Below are positions 13,655-26,284 of a DNA stretch of 64,000 nucleotides, one piece after another. Location: NCBI GenBank assembly GCA_940671915.1, contig CALNVZ010003433.1, positions 12,738,047-12,802,046 of the forward strand, in the 5' to 3' direction. Made by a program: the position numbers and the translations under genes. Positions within the stretch are counted from its first letter, which is position 1, and the number at the start of each line of letters is the position of its first letter. The notes under the pieces are model-generated. The model was not told where the DNA came from. It saw only the letters and a program-made list of their open reading frames with translations, and searched no databases. This DNA is from Paracentrotus lividus. Taxonomy: Eukaryota > Echinodermata > Echinoidea > Camarodonta > Echinidae.

Positions 13655-14779
13655 TACATCCATGATACACAACTATAAAGTTACAAACTAATTCCAGGAA
13701 TGTTTGTAATTCAATAACTTCATTGCAGTTTCTGGTAATTTTTTCTGGAATGATATTTGTCATTTTTTCCTTTAAGTACTGTGCCCTTTTCAAGTTCAAA
13801 ATTTAGTCATACACCAAAATAAGGTTACATGTACAAACTTTTATGAGGTCATACAAATATTATTTTTATCATCTAGCGGCCAACCTTCCCGAATGACATT
13901 GATGTTGTCATACACAGGAAACAGATAAGGAATTTAAGTTTGGTCATGAAATCTACATGTAATGTACATGTACATGTACATGTAAGCTAGGCCTTTCCAT
14001 TTATTACCCTGTTTTTGCACTCACTACATACATGTAGGCCTACAGATAAATACCCCCTCCCCTGGCCCCAATACAACAATTGAATCAGATAAACTGAAAA
14101 CATAGAAAGATTTAATGATAAAATGTTACATTGTATACACATGATATAAGAAATGAGTGCAACTGTGTTTGGATACAAAATACATTTGGTACAATGTACG
14201 AACATACATTTTGTATGATGAACCATAAACTCAATGTTCCTGCCATAAAATACTTCAAAAACTTTAATTGAACATTAAATGTCGTACATGTAGGCATATA
14301 AAACTGAACTACATGTACCTGTACATGCTCTTTAGACAAATAACAAGCATTTCTATAAAAATACAAAATGTAGAACAACATTTTGCCCTTCACATTGCGC
14401 ACCGTGCTTGTGGTATTTACATTGAGAGTGAATGGACTTCAGAGCAATAATAATAACACAAGAGACGACCAACTATGATGTAGAAGTATTCATGTACAAG
14501 TACACATTTCAAAGCGTTTGTCACTTTGTCATTGACAAAACCTCAATGTCAGTCAGGTAGGCTGGCTGGCAATAGAATAATTCACAACTGCTAAAGAACT
14601 TTGTCCCAAGATAAGGCACGATGATTGCTAAGTAAATTTACATTGAGAGATTTAGAATTAATTTCAATTGGATTTATATTGCATGAGTTTGCAGTGGTGC
14701 CTCAATGTACTGTGTATTTACAGTTTGTGAACCTCATGTACAGAAAAATATACTGAAATTCATGAAAATATACAAACTA

Positions 14780-15251
14780 CAGTCTGTGTCAAATAAAATG
14801 GTACAAGTGGAAAACATTTTTTTATATTATGAAGATTAATCACAACCTAGTATTGTTTGGTATTTTCATAAAGCAGGAAAATCAGACTTTCTTCTGCAAT
14901 TTCTTCCATCACATTTGGTGCTGTAATTTTTGAGATATGACTAGTTTTCTACAATCAAGACAAATCCATTTTTCGCACGCCATCCCATGCCTTTTTGTGG
15001 TTTCGCATAATGGCCATGAATTCAGCGCTCCAGAACAATAGAAGTGCGTAATTTCGATTGATTTTTTTTTCTTTTTTTTTTTCTCTCGTTGCACAAAGTA
15101 ACTTTTGTTTTACAAAAGCAAATAATACAGAACAAAGCGCATCAGCAAGGAAAATCTATTGACTTTAATTTGGTACCACATACACACATTTTTTGCATAT
15201 ATTTCACACCTAAATTATTTTTCCCCGACTGTACCATTTTTTTTTACACGG
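14780..15251 (-). mobile_element. Mariner-type MITE, copy 2 (inverted relative to 11117-11583)
   Basis: CAGTCTGTGTCAAATAAAAT follows TA at 14778-14779. Near the right end CACCTAAATTATTTTTCCCC and GACTGTACCAT read as the complement of the left end of copy 1. The right terminus is eroded (ACACGG then TA). It is about 472 bp long and non-coding. Poly-T interruptions occur at 15061-15082. Confidence 0.65.
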
Positions 15252-16642
15252 TATGTTTGTACAAATTAAAAAGATGCTAAACCTGTACAATGTATGACAT
15301 GACTCATGTTACAATGTACATAGATGTGTCTTTGCTGTATAAACCCCTATTGTTGCTCCCAATAACTGGAATTCACAAAGGAGATTTATTGCCTACAGTT
15401 GTATATTTCAAGCATTATAGTCTAAATTAAATTTTGCATCTAATGCATTGCTGAGAGCCTTATAAAGCCAAGCACGTGAAACAGTGAACAGTGCACAAGC
15501 TTTTAATTGCATCCAACAAATATTGACGTCAGTTCATGTGTACATGGTCATGAAACTGTACATTTGTACATGTTTGCTTCATGTTGATAAATCTCCTTTC
15601 TGAATATCTGGCTATGTGTTTGTCCATGTAATTGAATATCATTTAAACTTCTTTGTTTTGGTGATTTGGAAATACTAAAGCCACTGGTATTAAAAAGTGT
15701 GAAAGAACATCTTGCTAAACATTCCCTAGCATGGTACCTACCCTGTTTGTAAAAGTTGTGTGTGTTTGTAATTGTCTGTCATATGCTATTGCTGTTTTAA
15801 CCGCTGTACAACTTCAAGACAGAATATATAATTGTGCATTTCCTTTTGGAAGTTGGCCCCTTTGAGCCTTGACCAACTCCGTCTCTGGGAAACAGAAGGA
15901 CGCTGATGCTATGTCATGGACTTTTACAATCCTCTCGCTCTTGAAGTATCATGTTGTTTTGTACACTTTAATCTATGAAGATGTCTAGCAGTGAATAAAG
16001 ATACTTGTGGGCTCTTGGACCATTGGCACCAGAAATTACCATGGAAATTTATTTAAGTCTGTTTACATTGTATTTTGCTCTTCAGGCTCTTAACATGATA
16101 GTTTAAATATGTTCAGTCAAATTGTAAAATTAGCCCCTGGAAATGAAATTGTGAACGTTTCACTGTGACTGTGGGAATAGAACCATGCATTAAATAGATC
16201 TCATAGATAAAATTACAAAGGATATAAGATTTTTAGAAATTTGAAGAGTGTGTACATGGTAAACAAGTGTAACTTTAAAAAAAAAAAAAAAAAAAAAACA
16301 CAACAAGGATTGAGGTGGCTTCAGTGGCCATCAGTTTCAACCAATCCCCTCATCAAGGGTATATTTTATAGATATCGCAATTCACGGTTCAAATAGTAAA
16401 AGTTGTAATCTACAAAAAGGGAAAGACATTGGTTTTAAAAAAAATGTGCATAAGTGCAGGTTCTTTGAGGGCCTCCCAAACTTGACCTCATCAGAAAATC
16501 AATTTGTATATAATTTTTTCTTTTTCTTTTTGCACAAGTGAATATCATCCCCAATTTTCCAATTAAATTTTATAACCATGTTTATAATCTTATATTTTAT
16601 TGTATTGTCCAATCACCCCTTCACACTGGTCAAACTCTGTAG

Positions 16643-16745
16643 ATTCGAGGTCACTACTTGGCCAAACTTGACCCATTGAACATCTACTCTGCAGCAACGG
16701 GCAGCCGCCCTGACATCATTTCATCAGGGTCAGCCTTAGGACTAG
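16643..16745 (+). CDS. OGDH: OGDH mutually exclusive exon A
   Basis: The acceptor is CTCTGTAG and the donor is GTAAACC. It encodes IRGHYLAKLDPL, then NIYSAATGSRPDIISS and GSALGL, ending on the first base of a codon (phase 1). The final G joins AT of the exon at 36583 to make Asp before ETDMER. It is exactly as long as exon B (103 nt), starts with the same IRGH, and has the same phases. The HYLAKLDPL wording is closer to the Ca2+-insensitive human variant, while PDIISS resembles the other. It lacks an acidic cluster at the place where the Ca2+-responsive mammalian variant has one. Its donor is weaker than that of exon B. Confidence 0.88.
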
Positions 16746-18941
16746 GTAAACCAGTGGTTGGTGTCCTATATGGACAGATTTAGCCAAGCCAACTATTTTA
16801 TTTGGCAACTATGGGTGTGCAACAGAATACATACAATTGATGACGATTCTAAATTGGAATTTTTTTCTCCTTTTGTAGCAAGTTGTACGAAAAAAATTCT
16901 ATATGGAGATTTGGTACATCCAAAATGGACTTGTGTTATATCAAGCACAGCTTTTAAAAATATTGAGGAATAGATCCACATTGTACATTTTGTAACTTTA
17001 ACGAGTACATTAATTGGAATCTATTCAGATGATTTGCATCTTTAAAAACCCGTCTGTGATGAGTAAAATTATCCTGTTTCTTAGTAGGGTTAACAAGATC
17101 CTTTTGAAAGGGTTAACCAAACTATATGTGTGCAATTTGGTTGTTTGAGTTGTCATGAATGTTTGATATTATCAAGGCAGTTTCTGTCCCTTTGCTAGGT
17201 TCTTCCAGGTTAATTTTAAGCTTGAGCAGCTTGGCATTGCCCAAATTCATATAGAGTATATATGCACATAAGATTTGTACTTGTGCTTGTCCTATCTGAA
17301 CAAGGAGGTACCTCCTTGGTCTGAACATGTGATTATCTAGTAAGAAAAGTGAAAGAAAGGTTTGAGCATACCCCTCTAAAGCCCCTGTACCCGTTAGACA
17401 TGTACATGTAGAAAATAGCCCGTTTGGCCATATTTGTACAGTTCATACAAATATTGGACAAAGTGACTGTTTTCTACATGTAGTAGTTCAAGTTCAAGTT
17501 CAAGTTTATTTAAAACCAAAATCATCACAACGTACCATATTGATATACATACATGCATATAAAATATATAACGAGTACATCAGCACTTATCAAATTAGAG
17601 TACAGCATAGATGAATTGATTTTAGGACCCCTTTGGAAGCTAGGCTTGTTAGCGGGGCCCTTGAGTAAATAACATTAATAACATGATATATAAAAGATAC
17701 TAATCTACAGAAAACAAAATAAACAGTGATAAATAGACATGAATATTTAATATATTACTGCAAGCGACAGAGTGGATATGTGTCTGTGACTTTAGTCTTC
17801 TTCCGATGGTTATGCCAGAAGGGAAACTGGCTCAACATGTCTAAAAGCTTTAGGGATAATTAATCATTGATGGGGCATAAAAGTTTTTTTTTTTTTTTTC
17901 TTCTTCATGAAAGTGACTTTGAATTACTTTAGTAATAATGTCAATATATGTGACACACATGTACATATAAAACATTCACTTACATGAAGTTTCCTGGTAC
18001 TTGGAAGGATATCCTCTATCATGTTGAGTAAGTTCACATCTCATTCGGATGACTGTGGAAACCAATGTCTATTGGAAAAGTTCAATAACCTTTTATGTTC
18101 AAAATCTTTCACCGGAGACATATAGCCTAAAATCTATGGCAGAGTTCAAACTACCATAAGTACATAAACTTTGTTCTTATGTTTATGGAACACCAAATAT
18201 TAAATTTGTTATTCTGCGACTAAATAAAAATATGAGATAAATCAACCTTAAATTAAAAGAATTTAAATTGATTCAGAGATAAGAGTTTTGTTTACTCATA
18301 TATTTACAGGATTTCTTTGTAATCTTCTTTAAAAAAAAAAAAAAAAAAAAAAATGGTACTACATGTATAGTGCTTAATAAATATTTGGACCAGAGACCTT
18401 GTATTAACCTTCAGAGATTACATTGTAGGTTTAAACTGCTCTATCTTAATGACAGTCCAATATTGACAAACACAAATGTGTGAATGACCTTCTGAAAAGA
18501 TCTGCTTGTAATCATAATACTGCCCCTCCCAAGTATAAGGTTTCAGACATTTTAAATTATTCAGCAAAATGTTTGCAAATTGATGAAAAGTTTTTGAAGT
18601 TATGCATGCACTTCTTCTTTATCAAATTTTATACATTCACTGTGCTAATATTATGTACAAAAAAGAATGAGGTGGATATTAATATAAGTGTAAATTACAC
18701 TTATTGGGCTCTTTTCAGGATATATAATTTGTTTCCTACATGGATGTTTCCTTCTGGAGCGTAGAATTTTAAGGTTTTTGTGATAAAAATAGATCAGGAG
18801 GATGAGGAAAAGGGTATAGCGAAGGGGAGGTGGGAGAAGGAAAGGCAATTTAAGGGAGAAATGAAGGAAAGCAAATAAAAGGAAAGAAGAGGAAAGAAGA
18901 AGAGAGGGGTGGGATGTTGCAGGGTCATGGGTGTAAATCCC

Positions 18942-19032
18942 GGGGGGATGGGGGGGGGGGATACATCCCCCCAGATTTTGAGGAGGGGGGGGGGGGGGGG
19001 GGGGTGGCCTGTAAAAACATCCCCCCCCCCAG
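18942..19032. repeat. G-rich and C-rich low-complexity block
   Basis: Runs of G (18950-18960, 18986-19003) alternate with runs of C (18966-18972, 19021-19030) around TACATCCCCCC and CAGATTTTGAGG. The block can fold on itself or form G-quadruplexes. Proline-rich open frames on the minus strand here are artefacts of the C runs. Confidence 0.7.
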
Positions 19033-19307
19033 TTTTCAAGAAAGAAATGAGGGGAAAAAATACACAGTAACAAACAGTTACCTATAAAGTATAAATAGGT
19101 TGGATCCAATGCCCTCATCTAGGGACAAACCTTAGGAAAGGGTGTTCTTGACATTCAAAAATATTAATGTAGTTGTGTGCGGGCTAGGTTGGTGGAGGGC
19201 TTGGGGCCTGCAGCCCACAAAATGTTTATAGCATAGATTGTGGATTTGTTTTCTATCGCTGTTATTTAACAAAGCATGTAAAATGTATCTTCTAAGTGGA
19301 TACTAAA

Positions 19308-19850
19308 TTTTCGGCTCGCACTCCCCTCTCGCTGATACTAAATAGGATCTATACTGCTCAAAATAATATCCCCAAATTTTAACTTAAAAATTTCGGCGCG
19401 AGCTTTGCACTCGCTTTACTTCTTCCATTACTAAAATGAACAGGAATCAAGGCAGCCATTATGATTCTTTTTTCGTATCCCCTCGCTCTCTGAATACATT
19501 TCTCTTTTAGCGGCTTCTGATCTAAAGTGTCCCCTTTTTCAGAAAAGATACCCTTTTTCAAGACCCCTACTTTCAAATCCATTCCGCACTTCTAGGCCTA
19601 TTATATATTTTATTTTTGTTTGTTTGTTTTTTCCTTTTCGCCCCCGCGGATACTATATAGGACCTTTAATGCACAAGCATATCCGATTTCAGCTTAAAAT
19701 TTTGAGCTCGCGCTTCGCGCTCGCTAATACTAAATAGGAGCTATAGTGCACAAATATCACCAACCTTTTAAAGCTTAAATTTTTTTAAATTAAATTTGTT
19801 TTTCCATTACCAAAATGAACAGTAATCAAGGCAGCCATAAGCTGAACATT
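19308..19850. repeat. Degenerate repeat with GCTCGCGCTTCGCGCTCGC words
   Basis: Two diverged copies follow each other (about 19308-19470 and 19640-19850). Each has a CTCGCTAATACTAAATAGGA-like word, a run of about 40 bases, a TTCGGCGCGAGC-like word, and CATTACTAAAATGAACAG followed by AATCAAGGCAGCCAT. The GC-rich words stand out from the AT-rich surroundings. Family unknown. Confidence 0.5.
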
Positions 19851-20519
19851 CAAAGACAAATTCTATTCATACGGCCCCTCCTCTCAAGTCTGTTCCGCCG
19901 CCTCTCTATATGGGTATTAAAAACGTTCTTTGTGTCACTAGTGCTTGTGTACATGCCATACAATATAGCAAAAATTTGGTAATTTATTTCGCTCATTCCC
20001 CCACTCCTCGACACAGATTTACGCCGCTGTGCTGGGTCATGGGAACAAGGGGGAAAAAAGGACTAAGAGGCAAACGACTTGTACATATAGTCATATAAAA
20101 TGCATAATGAGTTTTCAAAGTGAGATCAAAAGTGGAAGAAAGGGCCTCAAAGGATGTAAACGTAAATTTTTATGTAGATCAAAATGTCATCCACTGTCAT
20201 TTTCTGAAAAGGGAACAGACGTCACCGGAAGGAGATTGCCCGGTTTGGATGGAGCAGTATAGACAATCCACCTGTCTTCCTGGAGGTTATTTGATTGGAC
20301 GAGAAGTGACTTCCTTGCGTTCGTCTTGAAAGCATTTTGATTAAGGTTCATCAGACATGGCTGGTATTGATCCAGTCTTAGCCTCTTACCAGGCTGAATG
20401 TAAATTATCTACCTGTATAAATTGTTCGGGGAGGGTCCACGAGGCCGATTATTCTCATATTATCAGTGTAGACAAACATCCTGGTAAAAGACAATATGAT
20501 ATATGACAAAAATTGCCCT

Positions 20520-20590
20520 TGTGGATCCTCGGCCTTGTGGGAAAAACCCTCGGCCTTGTTGGAAAATCCTTGGCCTCGTTGGAAGACCCG
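20520..20590. repeat. Short minisatellite, about 20-21 bp unit, 3-4 copies
   Basis: The units read CCTCGGCCTTGTGGGAAAAA, then CCTCGGCCTTGTTGGAAAAT, then CTTGGCCTCGTTGGAAGAC. No coding role is seen. Confidence 0.7.
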
Positions 20591-23500
20591 ATTGTTCAGA
20601 GACGGATTTATGTACATGTACATGTAGGTGTTACTCATTCTGGCCCCAAAGGCCCAGGTTACTAATTCTCCAGATTTACTCTTGAACTTTTTAAGATGGA
20701 ATACCCCCAAATCCTATATTGTGATGTAAAACACGATGAAAAATAAAACTACTCAGGATCAAAAGAAACGATGGAAAAGAAAAAGAAATAGAAATAAAGC
20801 TAACAAAAAGGACAACTTTGTCTGCACCGTTTGAAATGTATTTTGCTAAAATCCTGTTTGACAGTTCAACATCTAAATTCAAATTTGCTCCATACATGTA
20901 TAATTTAAAGCTTGGGCATCAGACTAACGTGGACTTCATCGTGATTCTGAAGTCAATCCTCCAGTGTTGAAATTGGAAATCAAATTTAGCTTTTAATGCC
21001 AATTTGTGAGGGAAATTTATTGACTGGACTGAATTTGCCCATTGAGCAAGGAATCCCATGGCTGTGTCAAACTCATTTTTTTTATTTATTTTTTTTTAGA
21101 GTAAGAAGCACTTTAACTGATATACTTGAACAGCTAGACTTACATTTAACATCCTTGTGGCACTTACCACCATTTTAAATACCCATTGCATACATGTAGG
21201 AGTTTAAAATGAGCCAATTTCTGTGATGTTTAATGTTAGATTTAGAATCAATATGGCGGCTAAACACAATAGACAGCACTTTTTGGGGGGATTTCCTGTT
21301 AGTTTTTTTTTTTTAAGAGTCATGTTATTGTAAATGATACATTTGTCCTCGACTAGTGTATATCACAAATACATAACAAACACCATGAATAGCACAATAT
21401 CAATCAGTCAATTTTAAATGTAGTAGATATTTGAAAATGTAAGCTTCCTTTTTCATTGTTCACTCAATCTGTCTAGTTTTTTATTTTGTATGCTCCAGGG
21501 AGTCGAAAACATCGCATTGCATCAACTCAATGAAATTATATTTTGCTTCAGGCAGGCAGAAAACTGTTTAATAAAGTGTCATCTAGACGATGCCTCTTAG
21601 GTTTTGGTTAATGAAATCAGACTATCGAATTAGGATATGCCGATTGATAATTAACCTTTCGCCATTCAATTTGTAGTTATTTGCTAGTTACATTGCGATA
21701 TTTTATAGGTATATTCAATACAACTGCAAGCCTTCCCGGTATATTTATGTAGCAAAATTTCCAACTCCTAAATTATATCTTGTTGGAAAGTTTAGAAGAA
21801 GGGACTTTATTTTTCATAACCATAGTATTTCAGACAAAAACTGGCAAAAAGAATTGACAAAAATAAATGATAAAAAAAAAAAAAATGTGAAATACCAAAT
21901 TACAAAATTATTCAATTTAATTTTTAGTTTCTTTGAAATCCATGATTACATCTTCAAGAACTTTCACAGATTTTCCTTATTGTCTGCTGTATACTTAGTG
22001 CTTGATTATAATACTGGACATCTTTAACAGATTTATTTGTTTGTTTATTTAGTTTTTTGGGGGGGAGGGGAGGGGGTAGGGGGCAAGGGTTGGGGGTTTC
22101 ATAGTATTTTTATCAAATAGTGTAAGCTCCAGTCTCCGGGCAATCAACTCATCAGGTTCTTTGGAGCTCATACACATACGTTTACGTGTACATGTAGGTC
22201 TACAACTGGCTTTGTTTCAAAGCAGTCAGGCAAAATAGAAGTTTATTATTTATAAATCAAAATCTTTGAAAATCCAAATTCTAAATCATACAGTCCATGT
22301 GATAATTTATATGTACATGTACATGTACATGTATGATGCTTGTGAGGGGCACTCCCGTGTCTGTAAATGACCGACGGTGTTTTTAATATAGCCTCGTGTA
22401 CATCTACATGTTTATTGCTGGCGTGAACCCTGGATTTCTCGTACCTTATTATTCAAGTGAGGCTACCGACAATGCTCGGAGCTTACATGAACATGCACAT
22501 GTAAGCAGTAAGGTGAGAAGGCCAATCAATTATGTACAGTGGAGTCTGTCGATATCAGCATCGTCTGTCGATAACACTGAGCACTGTCTGTTGTGTATGA
22601 CATCTTCCCATTTGTACCAGGGACTGCTCACTTGTGTAATGACCCGCATAACACCCCAGCACACAGATTGTTCTGGATGTACATCTGTATGTATGGCCCA
22701 TCATCTGTTCTGATATGATATTATACAATGTGATCATGTTTTTGAAAATATTATCACCATAGAAATGCATTATCATATTTAATTTTATTTCTATTCAAGT
22801 TTAATTTATTAAATACAAAGGATAAAACTCAGTGGAGGGTGGTCCGATTCAGTTATAAGAACTGCTTTAGGATGGAGCCCTCCACCTTGTACAAACATAC
22901 ATATAGAAAATAAACATGATCAAACTTAATACACACATTTAAACAAATCTATGCATAAATGAAAAATAACATAAAGCATATATGTGATACGTCTTGTCGA
23001 AATGAGAGAGAAGTCGCAGATCAAAGATCCGAGTAAATCGACAAACTAATAAAAAACTCAAAATTTTGAGGAAATTTTTTTTTTTGATTTTCTGGTTCTA
23101 CCATGCTTCATCTTTGCTCTGTTAAAAAAATGAGTGAAAATGATAACGGGAAAGTGGTAAAAAAGCAGTTTTTCGGCGAGTGTTTTTTTCGGTCATAATT
23201 TTTTTTTTCCGGACATACAAGCGCACGTCCACGCTCATTTCCCCTCTCCGTTTAGGAAGTCAAACTTCGCAGACGTTTTTCTCTTGATTTTGATTTCCAA
23301 GAGCACAGAGGGTAATATCTCCACTTCTATTTACTCTTTACAGTCGGGTTATATATCAAATTCAAGGCAATGAATCAGGGATCAATAATATCAAATAAAA
23401 TGGATTTCAAAAATCGCGACTAGTCTCTCATTTCGACGTGACGCATCACATATATTGTCTTCATGATAATTGCTCCTTTCCTGAAGTTTCTTGAATTTGC

Positions 23501-23638
23501 AAAGTTCTGACTGTTGGATACTGGTGTACTTCGTGTACAGAATGGTGATAGTACTTTTCGCTGTGTAAACTTGAATGCCCTCCAGTGCGCCTTGACACAG
23601 ATTATGCTACAAATGTAGAAACATGCATGGCATCTATT

Positions 23639-23877
23639 ATGCCGCGGTCACAACTCGCCGTACCATCGACGTGCAACTCCCTACGATGGATTTCGTAGAA
23701 ATTCGTGCAGCGGAGGTACCTTGCAGGTACAATGTATGTACGACTTTCAGGAAGTTTTTACAATACCCTTACTACAGTTGACCCAGGACCTGTGCGTGCA
23801 TTGTACCTGCAACACAGGCTACGTTGATGGCACGTGCCCTGTAGCCTACATGTACGACGAGTTGTGACTGCCGCATT
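23639..23877. mobile_element. Small TIR element inside duplication copy 1
   Basis: ATGCCGCGGTCACAACTCGC on the left pairs with CGAGTTGTGACTGCCGCAT on the right. The interior has GC-rich words such as GGTACCTTGCAGGTACAATG. It is about 240 bp with no reading frame of note. The counterpart in copy 2 is near 27348-27583. Confidence 0.6.
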
Positions 23878-24211
23878 AGCAGCCATCAACTGTGATTTGT
23901 GTAAGTGCCCCTTTCTGAAGTTGACTGATTTCCGAAGCCTCTGTCTATTCGCTAGAACTAAAAGGTACATGAACATATACTTGTGCATTTAGCGCGAGAT
24001 AATGATGTGACTTAATTACTGGCAACAGGTTTAATAGGGGTTAATTGGTGGGTGACAAACTTATCATTCGTACAATGGAGCCTGTGTGGAAGCTTAATGA
24101 TTTAAAGGCAGAATTTACCTTGCGTCAAGTTGGATCTCACAGCAGAATAATGGTTGGTTGGGAAAGTCTAATACAAGGAAAGAAATTGAAATTAAAGAGT
24201 GCCATTTTATT

Positions 24212-24390
24212 ACTGTATAAGCCAATATTTTCGCGTCCAGATATTTTCACGATTTTGGACTAGTTGGGGAAATTCGCGAGAGCAAAATTTCACGATTTTG
24301 GTGACAACTTCATTACTATAAATAGCCTTGTACTGAAGTGGAAATTTTCGCGATGACCGACTCGCGAAATTCGTGAAAATAACCACTTAC
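24212..24390. repeat. Repeat with TTCGCGA words (family of three here)
   Basis: It begins TACTGTATAAGCCAATATTT, then has several TTTTCACGATTTTGGA and TTCGCGAAATTCGTGAAAAT words, and ends AACCACTTACATG. Copies occur at 27908-28088 (in the duplication) and, independently, at 46793-46970. It is probably a short interspersed DNA element. Confidence 0.6.
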
Positions 24391-25180
24391 ATGTATACAG
24401 TATTGCCTTGCTTGGAAAGTAAGCATGCTATCAATGCTGATATTTTCATGAATCCTAATTGGCATATTTAAAGTACATATCTGACCATTTAATAAGACTA
24501 ATGAGGTCATTGCAATATAGTGTATTACATTTCAACCCGACCAGCTGTTGTGTACACTGAACATTATAATGGACCCGTGTAATACTATCTGCTCGGTGAC
24601 AGTGTCTGGCATTATCTACATGTATACCTATACAGACTGCCTGTCATATCATTGCTCATATGTACATTTAGATGTAGACTTAGAATTCTTCTGGTGCTTT
24701 CTGTGGTAGATGCTTAGATAACATCTATAGATATTGTAGAGGCATCTATCGTTAAACATGTACCACTCATTAAAGGAATACATTCATTCTGGATTGATGA
24801 TTTAATGTATCTGTACATGTGCATACATATATTTAATATGTAGATCGTATTTTTGGTGATTGGTATTTTTGCTTCAAGCAGATAGTATATTGTGCTTCTT
24901 TTAAGAAAGAGATTAATAAGATTTTACGAGCTTTAAAAATATGTGCTGTAGGGCCCTGTATATACATGTACATGTACATGTGTACATTGCTACATGTACA
25001 TTGTAGATTTATGTAATATTGTGTAAAATTAAGCCCTTTAATACCTTTGACTCCTTTTTCTGTAGTATTAGACTACAACATACCTAGCTGGTGTTATGAA
25101 TGACTTTACGAACGACTGAAACATGTTCTTGGGTGCTATACTAATCATTTTCTCACTTATTTAGCACAAGGACTGATCAC

Positions 25181-25364
25181 CTGGGGGGTGTTTCACAAAG
25201 AGTTAAGTAGACTTAAAGTCGCAATCTAATTGATAGATTTCACAATGGCGCGCATCCCCTGAACATGGTCAGTCCAATGAGGTAATGCGTAATATAACGC
25301 ACGGAACTTACGATCTAAGTGCGATGTGTAAGTCTACTTAACTCTTTGTGAAACACCCCCCTGG
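25181..25364. mobile_element. Small TIR element inserted in another element
   Basis: GGGGTGTTTCACAAAGAGTT at the left pairs with AACTCTTTGTGAAACACCCC at the right. CCTGG is present on both outer sides and may be a target duplication. It sits inside a second element: 25085-25180 and 25370-25420 match the left and right halves of the element at 46321-46494 (for example ACGAACGACTGAAACATGTT and ACAAACGACTTGGTGAAACA). This is a nested insertion, so its relative age is clear. Confidence 0.7.
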
Positions 25365-26284
25365 ACTTTCTGAAAGTTGTTTGTCAAGTTACAAACGACT
25401 TGGTGAAACACCGCTCTGGTTTAAAACTGTGGTATTCAGTTGAATATAATCATCTTGATAACATAATATTTGCAAAACATTTAAATTCCTGGATGTGTAA
25501 TCTAACCTGAATATCTCTCAACAATTTGCTCATATCAGCCTCCGGAAAGTTATCAAATCCCTTTAAATGGGATTGTTACTACTTTTTATCATAGTACTAT
25601 GTTAATATCTTACCCGGATTTCAAATTGTTCACATGTTATGAATGTCGGTTACTGAAAATTTTGTGATAGAGGGGAATAAAGTATGAACATTCCTTTGCA
25701 TACATGTAGATCAGCCCCTCTTTCCCCTTGACATTTTCCTTTCATATTTCATTATCATTTATGTATTATGTACATGTAAGCGTTATTAATCTGGTGTACT
25801 TCAATTTCGTCCAAGCTTGATTTAATAAATAAATAAGTGAATAAATAAAACGAAAGAAAATAATCTTCAGGACTAAAAATTTTGAGGAATACACAGAAAT
25901 ATTTTGCTTATGATGATGATGATTTTTTTTTTTTTTTTTTGTATGGAGTTCTCATTGTTCATGAACCTGGTTATTCTATTTCATTGCATGCTTGATTTTT
26001 TTTGGTATTTTTTTCTTGATTAAAGAAATGTTCTCAATAGAAATGTTGTTTTGCATACATGTATATTCATTTGTTATTTTAATCTCATACATGTATTCTC
26101 ATTTATATCTATAATCATTCTCAAATTATGACATTAATCTTCAATATTTTACATGCCTTCTTTTGAAGTTTGCTTTCAAAATGACTGCAAATTTGTATCT
26201 TTTTTGTGTGTGTCCTTTGATTCTGCAGCTTCTCCTTTAGATTAATTGCACATGTTCATCTTCTTTTTTTTTTTTTTTTTTTTT

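Larger units (their letters stand above)
7143..16642 (+). other. OGDH intron rich in DNA transposon relics
   Basis: The junction SYQ|IRGH is contiguous in animal OGDH, so no coding exon is expected here. The intron holds two Tc1-like relics (8189-9654, 12786-13654), a TTAA-flanked element (9829-10248), two opposed copies of a 0.47-kb TIR element (11117-11583, 14780-15251), poly-T tracts, and a (GTACAT)n run near 13965-13985. About 7143-8188 and 15252-16642 show no recognised feature except a poly-A run at 16278-16299. Confidence 0.7.
22649..26284. repeat. Tandem duplication, copy 1 (3.6 kb)
   Basis: This copy starts at ATAACACCCCAGCAC and runs to a poly-T tract, after which the same start (ATAACACCCAGCACC) recurs at 26285. 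The copies stay colinear throughout: for example, GTGGAGGGTGGTCCGATTCA occurs in both, as do the CRE-free element near 23640/27350 and the CACCCCC element near 25181/28885. It lies wholly within the intron between OGDH exons A and B. Confidence 0.9.

Noticed and set aside
18651..19118. Proline-rich open frame on the minus strand
   Set aside because: Produced by C and G runs; the run lengths differ and no domain is visible.
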